A DNA stretch of 64,000 nucleotides from contig NC_079379.1 of the NCBI RefSeq assembly GCF_021018895.1, positions 23,683,776-23,747,775 on the forward strand, given 5' to 3'. Origin of the DNA: Seriola aureovittata. Taxonomy: Eukaryota; Chordata; Actinopteri; Carangiformes; Carangidae. Position numbers and translations under genes: made by a program. Below, piece after piece: positions 40,346-53,000 of the stretch; positions within the stretch are counted from its first letter, which is position 1, and each line of letters opens with the position of its first letter. The notes beneath the pieces were generated by a model that did not search any database, had not been told where the DNA came from, and saw nothing but the letters and a program-made list of their open reading frames with translations.

Positions 40346-41104
40346 TTTTAGGATCATTGCACAAAATAAGAATCTGTGACACACAAAAGGTTATGAATCT
40401 TTAAGGTTTTCGTTGAACACCAATCCAATGGAAAACCCATTATCACCCATTCATACAATTCTCTCAGCATCTGATCACATTGAACCACAGTCTGGAATAT
40501 TAATATACTTAGGCTTTAACTAAAGACAGTTTCTTAAGCAAGTAAAGACAGAATGTATCACTTTTGTGGTGATTGGTTTCAAACACTTTCTTTAATAAAA
40601 TAAAATAAAAACGAAACACTTATCAGATGAGGTTCCGTGGTCTTATTTGTGTCAGTTCAGGATCCTTGATGTGAAAACGTTTGAGAACCACTGTCAAAGT
40701 AAAGTGCACCATATATTACAGTAATTTGATAATATAATTGAGATGTATCACAGCCGTTGTAGTTGAAATCAATACGAGCTAGCACTGACTTAGCTAACTG
40801 AGGAAAACTAGAAAAACAACCTGGAGAATTCTTCTCTTAAACCTATTTTGCTTGGTATTGGCTTTGACAAGATATTTTCCTCTTGTTGCTGCGGCTTCAG
40901 CTGCAGCCCAGTAGAAACCCAGCAGGGACATGGTCAGAAAAAAAAAGAAGAAAAAGAAATGGCTCACATCAGTTCAAGCTCAGCAATATTGAAGGATGTG
41001 GAAATAGTTTCTTCTCCCCAAGAAGAACTTACATCAGCTACAGTCAAGTTTGGATATTGAGAGGTCAGAGGTCAGTGTAGAGAACTTGTTATCATGCCAT
41101 CATT
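40346..41104. other. No gene recognised
   Basis: AT-rich sequence with no splice-bounded frame or repeat that I can name. Confidence 0.4.
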
Positions 41105-41340
41105 TCATTCCTCCTCGCCGGCGACAGTCAGGGCCGGAGGGATAGTGTTTTAAGGTCGTATGTCCGTCCTTCCTTTTTTTAAAATTTTTTATTTAAGTGT
41201 AATAGGACAAGACAAAGTGATAACATACATACATACATAACATACAATACATACATTGGACAAACTATGTCCGTCCTACCCATTCTCGTGGACACGATAT
41301 CTCACTGAACGTTTTCAAATTTGGCAAAAACACTCACTAG
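41105..41340. repeat. Inverted copy of the GACGGACGGAC repeat, split by an insertion
   Basis: Starts CCTCGCCGGCGACAG, runs through GTCGTATGTCCGTCC, and after the insertion resumes TATGTCCGTCCTACCCATTCTCGTGGACACGATATCTCACTGAACG. This is the reverse complement of the family at 26040-26590. Confidence 0.65.
41159..41277 (-). mobile_element. 95-bp retro-insertion with 12-bp target duplication
   Basis: TATGTCCGTCCT occurs at 41159-41170 and again at 41266-41277, flanking 95 bp that interrupt the older repeat. Read on the minus strand the insert ends in an A-rich tail (AAATAAAAAATTTTAAAAAAA). A long target duplication plus an A-rich tail indicates LINE-driven insertion of a 5'-truncated RNA copy. 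Source not identified. Confidence 0.65.
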
Positions 41341-42299
41341 GACTGTTGAGCTGATGAACCACAATATTTCATATGACTCTGGATAAACAGGGATGTAATG
41401 AAACTAGTCTGAGTGGCGGAGGCAGACAACCACGAGGTGATTCTAGTTGTTTTGCATCTGTTTAAGTGATATTCGATAAATGAAAGTGAACACACCTCTA
41501 CAGTGCTGCTGTTAGTTTGGCATTTTGTCAATGCTGAGGTGACCGTCTAAATCCTCTCTCTTGGCCTAGGCCTCAAGTGTAATGTAAAAATAAATAGAAT
41601 TAAAACTAATATTGTATTGTAAAATGTGGTAATGGCGGTCATAAATGATGCATTAAAATTAATTTCCCTTTTAAGTGTTGAGAGAGTAAAAATTTTACGT
41701 CAGCTAATACTGAAAGTAAACACATACTACCAGTTTCAAATGTCAGAAATGATTGTGCTGTATCAGCCCTGTCAGGATCAGTAGAAGCACACAGCTGTGT
41801 ATCACTGGCCTTAATATGAAACCTGAAACTGTGTTTACCAGTGGCATGTCCCAGGAGGAACACATCAATAGAAAAATAAATATGGGCCAAGGATGGAGCC
41901 CTGAGGCACCCCACTCCCGATCACTTATCTCCCGCCTGATGACCTGGCTCCCCCAGCAGCAACAGCAACATCATTAAAAGTCCTGTATTGGAAATAGAAA
42001 TGAGAAACCCAAAGGCTGATAAAAAAAAAGGCAGATGGACAAATCATTCTGACATGTTTATCATTCACAAGTTTGTGCAAAAACAACTTTGGAAACCATC
42101 GTTTTACAGCAAATTTGGACTTTAATTTGAAACGCTGTTCATCTCCACGGTTGAATCCTATCATGTAAATAAAACTAAAATATCACACAGTGATAGATTC
42201 ATATTTAAACTTGTAACACCCTTTAATGACTGAGACAACAGATGATAAGCAGTAATACTATTTCCCCTCTGAGCTTCACAAACTCACAAAGGCATGACA

Positions 42300-42301
<2 letters not shown>

Positions 42302-42339
<38 letters not shown>
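42302..42339. repeat. (AC)n microsatellite
   Basis: 38 bases of AC. Confidence 0.95.
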
Positions 42340-42341
<2 letters not shown>

Positions 42342-43372
42342 AGAGGACAGTGAGCACTGTAGCCCTAGGCCCAGATGGTGCTCCTTCTCCACCAATGACG
42401 ATGTTACGTAAGTGGATTGAGCCCAGGAGCAGAGGCCTGCATGCCTGCTTTACCAAGCCACAGTGGTTCATGGGATGCTTTCTGTGGAAAAAAAAAAAAA
42501 AAAAAGGAAAAAGAGAGAAGGAGGGGGAGAACGTATCTGGTGCTCGAGCCTCGAGAGACAGACACATGCAGCTTTAAATAGCTCTAATCCCACCCCCATC
42601 CTTGCACATGCATTCGGCCACTTTCCTGCCACTGGGTATCTGCCGGAGCACGGTGAGGTATCAGGCATCCGCAGCCCCTCTTCTGCTCAGCTCTGGTGGG
42701 TGTGTGGGTGGCGAGCTGTATCTTGGATGCGTGCCTGTCTATGGACACGCACAGCTGTGTGTGCACGGGCGGTTAGAAGGTGTATTTGTGATGTGAATGC
42801 AGAGGCGATCTGAGCGGAGAGGTTTTTTTTTTTTTTTTTTTTTTAAAGTGAAGGACAAATGACAGGGTTCGGTCAGAGCGAGGACGCGTTAATGACCTTG
42901 AGCTGCCATAAATCCAAGAAAGAAGGCAATCCTGGCGCAGACGGCGTCCCTGGCTTTTTTTTTTTTTTACAAATGCTGTTTATGTAAAGTGGCCATTCCT
43001 AGATAAAAAGATAAAAAGAAAAAGACAAGGTTACTGGAGAGCCGTCAGCTGCTTTCATGCAAGTGACCTAATGCATATCCTGCTCTTGTGCAGCACACTA
43101 ATATTCCCTACACCACCACCTACACAATAACACTGACATGGGCCCAGTGGTTAAATGCCATACAAATCAGCATTTGCTCATACACTCCCCCATTTCCCTG
43201 CCTGCTTTCACCTGTCCATCACACCACCACCACCACCTCTGTTCTCTTTCTCCTCCCTCCATCTCTTCTCCTTTCATTCACCGCCTCCCTCGGAGGCAGC
43301 CATCTCCTCCTCTTGTTGTCCCACTGTCTTTTGTTGCCCTCCTCGACAAAGGAGAACACTTGAGGGCTGTGA

Positions 43373-43396
43373 TGTGTGTGTGTGTGTGTGTGTGTG
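43373..43396. repeat. (TG)n microsatellite
   Basis: 24 bases of TG. Confidence 0.95.
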
Positions 43397-43562
43397 CCTG
43401 TGACAATGATGCTTCATTTCCTCCAGACGTGGGTATAATAGCTGGTGTGTTATGTGTGTATGCAGAGTTAATGCACTGCCTCTTTAAGTCAGGAGTGTGA
43501 CAGCTTGCAGCTATGCTCGATCCTTGCCCCCTGCCATTACTGCAACGCACTGCTGTTTGCTG

Positions 43563-43563
<1 letters not shown>

Positions 43564-43600
<37 letters not shown>
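43564..43600. repeat. (CA)n microsatellite
   Basis: 37 bases of CA. Confidence 0.95.
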
Positions 43601-43603
<3 letters not shown>

Positions 43604-44059
43604 CTTTGAGAGCATTATCTTACACATAATGGCACATTGTGGCACACAAAGGAAGCCCACCAAGGAGGGGTGTTTTTTTTGTTTTTTTGTTCGGATCATT
43701 GCCACCAGTGGTTTGATGTTCTTTACATGGATGTAAATAATGCAGCAAAGGTTAAATAAAATGAATTTGGGAATAATCCTGATTTAGTTTGACAAAATAA
43801 TGCAAAATCATGTTCCACACACAAGCTTTTCCCATAGATTTCCACCATATCAAAGCCACAGGTGATGACAGGTACAGACACACAGTTATTATTATTTTTA
43901 ACAATGCTAGTGGCGTGGCTGTGTGTCACTCTGTTGATGGTCAATCTGCCGCTTCGGTCCATTTGATCACTAGAAGCGCAATGATTATTATAATTAACGT
44001 TTTTTTCCTTTTTCTTTATTTCTCACGCAGATTACCATCTAATTGACATATGGCAGAGC

Positions 44060-44061
<2 letters not shown>

Positions 44062-44090
<29 letters not shown>
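44062..44090. repeat. (GAT)n microsatellite
   Basis: About nine GAT units. Confidence 0.9.
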
Positions 44091-47000
44091 GCAGCTGGTG
44101 GCCTGACCTCCCACGTACCTGCCTCCACGCCTGCATTAAAGCAAACACAAGACAGGAGCACAAAAAGAAAGGAAGAGAGAGAGAGAGTGAGGGATACGGC
44201 GGAAGTCAGTGAACCAACAGTAAGTGACGTGTTGTAGGATTAGTGTTCACCCCTGATGATTTACCAGGCGGACCGACAACAGTCAGACGTTTCCTGTGTG
44301 CTGATGCAGAAAAAAATGTAAAGTGAGTGAAATGAGAAGTGTGAGTTGACGTGCGTCTACGTCGAACAAAAATGTCAATGCGACACTTTTGAGTTTAAAT
44401 TAAAGATCTAAGACTTTTTCTAGAAACACAAAAAAAAGCGTTTTTCTCTCAGAAGTTCTGCACAGATGTGTTTAAATCTGTGTCAGTGAGCGTTTCATCG
44501 TCCTGACGATTACACAGAATGATCATTTCACAGGGGAAACTCGGGCTGGTCACAATAAGTTGTATAAGTAATACGTTACTGGACTGTGTGGCCACAGATG
44601 TGCAGAAAAAGAGTCTGTATCTGGGGTGACTCATGCAGTGGGACCCACATCCTTCCTACTGAGTTGATCGGGTTGTTGATTGTTGCGCCGCTCCTCTTCC
44701 ACGGCTGTGTGAAGTTATATATTGGGATATTGGCAGGAAGTGGAACATGCCTGTCGTCATGATTAAACGATGGCGGCAGATGGATGGCACGACAGCGAGC
44801 CTCAGGATCTCAACATGCATGTGTGGATAAGGTCTTTATTTCAACTCATAAAAACAGTGTTCAGTACATGTGAGCGTGCATGTGTGTCACTGTGTGCTCT
44901 GTCACAGTGACACAGCTTTCTCCCCGTTAGACTGGACTCTGGTCTCTCTTGCCTCAAACGTCAGAAATCAGTCAACAGCTGGTTGCATGTCAAAGTTCAC
45001 CACCTTTTGCTTCGAGCACACCGCGAGCTAATCCTGTGATTGTGACGGATCCACTGGAATGAATGAATTGAGGGTCCAGGGGTCACCTGAACTGTCCTGT
45101 GACGGTTTATTCGATACACCTGTACACTCTGCTGATATCCAGCACAGCAGCCCTGCACTTATCCACTCCTTGCTTTTCAGTTTGTTATTTCTTTTTAACA
45201 CGCCACAGAGATGTTTAAACACAAACCACAGGTTACTGATTTATACGGCGTGACTGCCAGTTTTTCATATTACGTTGTTACAGCTGTCGTGACGACCCAT
45301 TAAGAAATCAATAATGTTTTTTTTTGTTTTCTTTTTACTGCTACGCGTTAATGTAAAGTGAACATGTCAGTACTGGTCAGGCTGAGTTTCCTCTGGCTCA
45401 CATGCTTTATGAAAATGCCACCATGAAAAGTAATATGATACCTATGAATTATAGAGTTTGTCATAGCTGCCATTCCTCTCCCTCTCTCCCTGATGAGTCA
45501 ACACTGAATGGCACAAATTTGTATCTGCTAATTTAGATGACAGCGCTTTCACCATGGTGAGACTACATTTAACCAATCCAGTAAATTACAATTAAAGGTG
45601 TTCAGTGCATGAATGAATCCTCAACCCTGAGCGTGCTGAATCATCACTCGTCATTAACCGCATCAGCTTTTTACTTTGAAGCCACCCTCACTTGCGGCTG
45701 AACTGTCAGCTCAGCCATGATATACTGCGCTATACGTACACCGTGTTACTCCTGGGTAAAAGCTTGCTGGAAGACTGAGAGGTACAAAATACATTAATGA
45801 TGCAACAGCTCTGCTGCAGATAGCTGCTTGCAAAGTTATTACCCTGCTAAAGAGCAGTAATATAGACCAGGGTTTGCACTGAACAAAACAGTTTGAACTA
45901 AGAGTAAATTGTAACTTTTGAACCTAGTGAATCGACTTGGGGTGGGATTGTTTTATCAAAACATCTATTTCCGAGGCCTGGAACTTACGTGATGCTAATT
46001 TTACGCATGAAGATCAGTTTCCTCATCACGAAGGCCGTGAAAACAGCTGCAGAACGTCTTCTGTGGCTGTCACGTCAAGAATCAGGAATCAAAACATTTC
46101 TGTAAAACTCAGTGACAAAAGCAAAAGCCACTGTGTTCCCAATACAAACAGAAGAAATCTCTGTCAGCAGCAATCCTGCCGGTGTTAGTCAAAACAAAGA
46201 TCAAGTAAACAGCGTAGAAGGACGACAGTGAACGTACTAACACGAGTTGCATCACAACAGAAAAACCACAACCACGTTTGGATGCAAATTAATTGTTTTG
46301 AATGAATGCTATTACAGAATCTACCCAGGATTGCAGAAACAATGTGCATTGAGACATGACGGGGTTTCCCCTTTTTTGTGCTGAGAGCAGAATGACTCTG
46401 CCTTATTTTGGGGCTTGGTTTTGAAGCCCATCTGGAATAAAGCTGAAGCTCTCGCTGTCAGCTTCTGTGTGACTTGCACAAACATTTTACACTGTGATAG
46501 GAGGCCAAACAAAATGGCTACACTGCCCTATTGCTGAAGTGCAACGTAAATCAGCTGTGTTGTGCAGCATTGTGTCATAGTACACCTGTACAGACCAGAT
46601 GTGCCAAACAAGACAGAGGATGTAGTCAGGAAGTGGCAATGCAGCGAGTGAATGTGATGAAAGCGCTGCATTTCTGGTGTGTTGAAACATGTTGATGGTG
46701 GGAAACAGGATGATGCACTGATGTGCATTAAGACACCACACATACATGGGATTACAAAAAACAAAAACAGGGCAAGCAAACATCGGATTATTTGATTATG
46801 TAGCAACATTTCAAGTTGCTCAAAAAGCTAACTGACCCTGTAGCTGCAGTTAAACAAGATTGCTTAATTCACAGGTTCAGTCTTGCAATTTCTTCATGAA
46901 TTCATTTATTCACAAGTGCAACTGTGGAAGTGGGTGAATCTCCACAGGTTTCATCAGTCGCACAGTTGTACCAGTGAGTAAACAAATTTACAAAAGGAGA

Positions 47001-47149
47001 CACAAACCTCTCAGTGTGCAACAACATTTTTTTTTGCCGTGAGATTAAATCTTCAGTTTCAAGTGGGATGATGATTTGTTTTTAGATTTGTGACCGGGTT
47101 TGAACTGATGGGACATTTTACATGAAAACAAGAATCTGTTTGTTGGTTC

Positions 47150-47340
47150 TGTGAGAATGTGCTTCAGCTAAGCTAACCGCAGCATGCTAACATGCTCATG
47201 ATGATAGGCTAATGCTAGCATGTTGATGTACAGCAGGTATAATGTCACAATGTTCACCATCTTAGCGTGTTAGCATGCTAACATTTGCTAATTAGCACTC
47301 AACACAAACAGCAACTGAGGCTGATTTAAATATTAGTTCT
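47150..47340. repeat. Dispersed fish repeat (GCTAACATGCTAAC family), first half
   Basis: Dense in GCTAAC, GCTAGC and ATGCTAACA words, ending TTTGCTAATTAGCACTCAACACAAACAGCAACTGAGGCTGAT. This is a standard teleost interspersed family. A piece from the other part of the same family is at 54700-54825. Confidence 0.65.
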
Positions 47341-47957
47341 GCAGGAATTACTATTGGACGGGTCTGGAGAGCATTAATGTGTTTTACTTGTTTGTTTTTT
47401 ATTTGCACACATATAGAGCTAAAAAATAGAAATAAAACACATAAAAAAAAACAGAATTAAATCCCCTTTTCAGTGACACACTCAGCTCCACTCAGCCAGG
47501 CGTGCCTTAACACTTATTTACACAATAGAAAATAATCTAAAAATGCAAAAGCACTATGTCAAATAAAAAGGCTATCATCATAGGAACACAAGCGCTGGCA
47601 GTTAGAGTCCTTTTCGATTGTATTGTTATTTGCAGTACGGACTGTTCCGTAGTTCCAACTTCATCACTCACTCACTCGCTCGCTCTCTGGCCCATCGGCT
47701 GTCCAACCCAAAATTATACCAGGTTGCAGTGAAAGAAAATACATGATGATAAAACATCAGTATCATGTTCAGTGTCTCCTAACCACCACAGCTGATCACT
47801 GGGCTTCACTGCTCTCGTCTGCTACTGTACAACCACCGCTCCCCTCTCTCATCCTAATCTTCCCATCATGCTGCAGGCCCCTAAACAGATCCTTTGTTTT
47901 GGGTCTTAAAGATGCCGTTAAAAAAAAAAAAAAAAGAGAAGCAGACTTTGTTCTATT

Positions 47958-47960
<3 letters not shown>

Positions 47961-47995
<35 letters not shown>
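47961..47995. repeat. (TG)n microsatellite
   Basis: 35 bases of TG followed by a short TC run. Confidence 0.95.
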
Positions 47996-47996
<1 letters not shown>

Positions 47997-49032
47997 TCTC
48001 TCTTCCTCTGTGTCATCCACCCCTCCACCACTCCCTCCCTCCTCCCACCCGACCAGCAGATGGTTAATGATTCATGGGCCGGGTGCACACGTGCTATTGT
48101 GAGTGTAGCGTTACTCTGTGGACGTGCAGAGAGCAGAGAGTCTGTTAAAGACTGACACCACTTGTGGGTTGACAGTAGTCGATCATTTCTACCAGTGTTC
48201 AAGCTTTAAATGCGTTTAAATGTTCATTATATGAAATTATTATAATCATACACACTGCTGATCACGACGCTGCCTCAGAATTAGGGCTCAATACACCGAG
48301 TGGGATCAGTTTATGGACACATTACGCTCTGAATCGACGTGATACATCGGTGGTGTGTTGTTTCATGCAAGACGTGCATGAGTGAGCATGACATGAGCGT
48401 GTCTGCGCACGTGTATAAATATAAATATATGTGTGTGTGTGTGGTGTGTGTGTGTGTGTGTGTTAGAGAGAGACAGACAGAGGTGTTTATCAAAGTCAAA
48501 GCAGTAATCATTGACTCATGCCCGACTTTCACAGTCTCGCCACAGTTTTGCTGAACCGCCCTTCTGTTTTTCTTGTTTCTTTTTTGTCATTAAAACCCAA
48601 TCAGATAATTTCCCCTCACTCTTCCTCAGCTGCACTATCTCTGCTTACATCTCACCCTCTCCTTTCACGCTCCGCCTCTCCGGTCCTCGTCCTCTTTTCT
48701 AAACTTAACACCCCGGGGATGCGCCTCTCCTCGGGTTACAAATCCCTCCTGCCACCCCTCCATCTACCACCAGCACCTACAACAACTAAAACCATTCATT
48801 CCAAGCAACAAAAAAAGAAAAAAGAGAAAGAAAAGACACCAGCATCTCCCTATTAACCTCCTCAAAGCACTTCTGCTCAACAGAAACCCACAAGGTGACA
48901 GTTTGTTAAAAGGAAATGCAATCTTTCTCCATCCACTCCTTCCTCCAGCCGGGGACACAGACAATGATGGAGGTGATTAAACTGGGGTCTGTTGCTTCAT
49001 AGCCCTTTTACAACAGTATGATGGATTCTGAC

Positions 49033-49033
<1 letters not shown>

Positions 49034-49069
<36 letters not shown>
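49034..49069. repeat. (CA)n microsatellite
   Basis: 36 bases of CA. Confidence 0.95.
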
Positions 49070-49071
<2 letters not shown>

Positions 49072-49640
49072 CACTCCGCTGTTTTAATCTAAAAACTGTG
49101 TAATGTAAAGCAGAGGCTTTCCGGGCTCTCATGCGCATTAAGAAACAACAGTAAAGCCGAGAAAGGAGGTCACATCCAATAGTCTCTCAACACTTTTCCC
49201 TCCTCCCCAGGAGCAGACTACCTACCATTATACACAGCAACTTCTTATCCACAGGCAGCTGACATTACTCTCATTCCATGCATTTGTGAGTGGAACACTC
49301 AGTGGGAAGGAAATTCAAAGAATTCACTTTCAACTTGAACGTGGCACCATTTCAGTGTCAGAAATAGTATTCAGAGTGTAGTAAAGGAGGAAGGCTGTAA
49401 TCTTGTAATTCAGCCGACTGACCAGTTCATGTCTTACATTAAAGCCACAGTACAATATTAACCTGAATATCCTCTACAATATTCTGAGGCCCGTGTGCCA
49501 TAGGCAAATAAAACATTTCCCTGTTCGGAGAATCACAACTGACAAAACGCTAAGCTGAATGGTGAAAGCCTTAAAGGAACAGTTCGTAATTTTGGGATTC
49601 GCTCTGTTTTCTAGAGATGGATGAGAAGAAACTCACACGT

Positions 49641-50020
49641 CAGGCCGGGAACACACTGGCTGCGTGGTGTGTGCGTGGCGGTTGCGTCGCGTCATCTACA
49701 GATTCAGCCTCTTGCCTATTTTTCACGCGTGCCGCACGTCGCCCAGCGCAAATAGACAAGAGAAAAGATCTGTCATATTTACATCATGCCAGCAACATGA
49801 AACAAAACGGACACCTCCCACTTTAGTTGTCGATGTTTAAGCTGAATATGACACTAAATATGAAAAGCTGCATGTGGAGACAGTGGCATTTTAGTGAAAT
49901 TTTCTGTTAAAAAATCTGAAATTAATGTATAAAAAAATTCAACATTAGATCAGTGATGCAGCCGCCACGCACATGCCACGCACATGCCACACAACGCAAC
50001 GCAGGTAGTGTGTTCCCAGC
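49641..50020. mobile_element. Non-autonomous element with GGGAACACACT inverted ends
   Basis: The left end GGGAACACACTGGCTGCGT (from 49647) and the right end, read inverted from 50017, GGGAACACACTACCTGCGT, are imperfect terminal inverted repeats, both continuing into GTGTG...GCGTGG. About 370 bp lie between the outer ends and have no coding capacity. This looks like a MITE; hAT-like ends (CAGG next to the left repeat) are possible. Confidence 0.6.
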
Positions 50021-53000
50021 AGGTGGCTGATTGTTTCAGTTTTGTTTTGGTTCGTTGCTATTGCTCTTATCAGTCTCATTTCCGGCTGAAACAAGCAGCT
50101 GTGACAGAGCAGACAAGACAAAATGATCAACTAGCTGTTGAACAAAGTGGAGCATTTAGCTGCTAAAGAGACGGACATTTTCCTCAGGAGGTGGTGGAGA
50201 CCAAAACAGAGATAAAAGGACAGTGAATATTACAGAAATATGCTGCTCCATGTGTAAAACTGGCAAAGGTCATAACATGCCAAATATTATGAGATTTTTT
50301 ACGATTAATGCAGTTTAAATTGACACTTACAAACTATTTATTTCACAAACTACTCTTTAATCAATAACTAATAATTAATACATTTGTTTATGCATCATTA
50401 TATTCACACATTAATGTTAATGAATGTTAAAATTATAATACCACCAAAGCATGAAGCCAAATTGAAATAATTTGCACAGAGAACTCAATTACATTACACA
50501 TATATATAATTACTTACATCACAAAAAGCTTAGTTAAGTTAATCCTAATATTATAAATCTATAACCTGTGATTTTATCTGATGGAGTCGCTGCATTTGAT
50601 TTGATGCACAAGAGAAAAACAAGTATCGTCATTTTACAAAGAACAGTGTGAACCAAGCTGGAGTCCTTTTTCACTGACACATTATTCAGTTCTCAAACAC
50701 ATCACTGGCTGTTGACTATTCAAGCATTTACTCACTTTTCATTCATGTGCTGAGTGACATTGAGTAACAGCGTTTTCCATTCATCACCTAGGCTAAATTT
50801 TCCCCACCACTTTCATAATGACCATAACATTTAGTCAGACTTCTCATAATATAAACAGAAAGTATTTATAATGTGATTTGTGCTTTTGCTGCATGTTGAT
50901 TCACTGACACACTCACTGGTCAGGACTGGACTCACTGGTCAGTCACAAGATGTGATCAACTGACCACAAATTGAACCCAACTCTGTGTGAAACACTGCGC
51001 CATTACAATAGCAATATGCCAAAGTACATGCGCCTGGCTTTTAACTGCACTGCGATTGGTTTATTGGATGTTTACACGCAAAACACTCGACTAACTGAGA
51101 GATGAAGTACGTATATATGTTGGTATGGACACGCTCACTTGTGCCACAAGCTTTGCACTGTTAAAATAGAGCCCTAAGAGTACTCCAGTTTTTCCTGCCA
51201 ATGCAAATCAAACTATTCTTAATGCTGCTGCTTCATATTAAAAGCTTTCATTTGTAACAACTGTTTGTTAGCGATGTTAGCGTTCACTAGATATGAGAGC
51301 TGTGCGTTTGTGGTGATCAGTTTTTCATGGTTTAAAAATCGTTGTGAAAAGAGCCGCTAACTGTGCTGTGACACAGTACTCTCAGACTACATAGCACTGA
51401 TTTGCTCATACAGTATGCTTCGCTGGCAACCATTATATCCGGGTGCCCTTGAAAGATGTACTTGCTTTGAAGACAGCAGCCAGGGTGGCCTGATAAAAAA
51501 CCAGAGAGTCAACCTCCGCAGCAGCCATGTCTGAATCAATAGTCATTGAGTTATTGAGAAAAAGAGACTGGAGCTCTGTCTGTTCACTCACCGTTACATT
51601 GTCTGAGACGGTTCTGTCAGAAAACAGCTATTGAGTCATAATTATAAAAATGTAAAACATGTTGAGGAGATTTTTTTGTTCACCTTTGAAGCAGCTGATT
51701 CCATTTGTACCATCGTAACTGTCTGACTTAACAGAGTCTGTCTGAACCTCTGGAGCTGGAGTTGTTTTTTTTTTTCTTCCCTGTCAGAGAATGACTCAAA
51801 GGGAAATATTGAGTTGTTGAGTTTGACTTTTTTTTTTTTTTTTTTTGGTTTTATGCTTGATTGAACTGTGGAAACTAAAAAAAAAAAAAAAAAAAAAGCA
51901 ACAGCGGGCAAGTACTGACACTCAATACCAAAAGCAACTTCTCAACTGTAGCTCCCAGTAACTTTGCACCATGTCCGTTGGGTTAGCAGAAGACGAGGGA
52001 CTTTCTCCTGTCGAATTAGATCAATAGCTGTTGACTTGCAGTGTCAGTACAGGTACTGGCACCCTGCAATGCACAATTCACTTTATGCAGTTGAGCTGAG
52101 ACTCTGGCAAGTCGGGCAGGATTCAGAGTTCAGCCAGTCAGAAGTGGAGAGAGGTTGACTGTCACTACAGACCACCTGCTGCCTCTTTGAGCTGACCTGA
52201 CGTCTGCCACCGACAGATGATGAGGAAGAGGCTGCGTGGCTGGAGGGCTCTCAGAAAGCGCAGAATGACTCCAGAAGAAAGGAGAGACTGTCTGAGACCC
52301 ACTGGTCCTGACAGGGCTTTCATTCAGCAGCATCTGCTCTGTCACTGCTGTTTGTGTGGAGCCAGACTCCGTAGGCCGGCAGATTCAAGAGACTCTCTCA
52401 GGAAGACAAGTCTTTGCTTTATGATTTAGTCAATGAACTTGTTCAAATGGAGCCGACACTGTGTGAGTACATTCGCTTAATAGAGTATGACATGATTGCA
52501 AGATTGTGCTTTGGGGATAAATGGGGCGTCACCATGGCCGGGGAAGCCTAGAGGGTATTGAAAGGCAGACTTGTGACCAAAAAGTCATCAGCAGGGTGTG
52601 TGTCCATGCAGCTGACCCAGAGGAAGGCGCCTAAAGCCAATAAAAGCTGTATTTTCAGTGTAAAGGAGAAAGCTCAGGATGTTTCTAACAAAGTGCTTGT
52701 TGGATCATCAAGAAAACATCTGAAAGCAGCTTTGAAGTGGTGGAATTAAACCCACAGCAAGAGAGTGCTGCAGGAATGAGTCCTAACAACCCCAAATAAG
52801 TTAGCATTTTAGCACTTCCAGTTCGCTTGTCCCAAAGTCATTTTTAATGGGTTTTTGGTTAAATGCAGGTCTGTAATTAACACAAGCTCATGACATTCTC
52901 TTTTTTTACGCTATGACATAAAATACATCAGTAAACACCCTGGTTGTGATTTCTTTAAGCTTTTCCTAAGCTTTTAAGTCTGTTAAAAAAGGCTAAGCTA

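Larger units (their letters stand above)
41341..47099. other. No gene recognised; microsatellite-dense
   Basis: Several CA/TG repeats, poly-T at 42823-42844, an A18 run at 42488-42505, and (GAT)n at 44062-44090. The stretch 41640-41930 ends in GGGCCAAGGATGGAGCCCTGAGGCACCCCAC, a phrase common in fish interspersed DNA, so it is probably an old repeat. No exon can be defended. Confidence 0.45.
47341..49640. other. No gene recognised
   Basis: Contains TG/CA repeats (47961-47995, about 48431-48461, 49034-49069) and an A-rich run near 47922-47936. No coding pattern. Confidence 0.45.

Noticed and set aside
27228..49069. Evenly spaced dinucleotide repeats read as a CRISPR-like or other array
   Set aside because: They are ordinary CA/TG microsatellites with unrelated flanks and no spacer structure.
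52217..52429. Arg-rich 70-aa frame
   Set aside because: No homologue recognised; isolated, and composition fits chance in a GC-richer patch.
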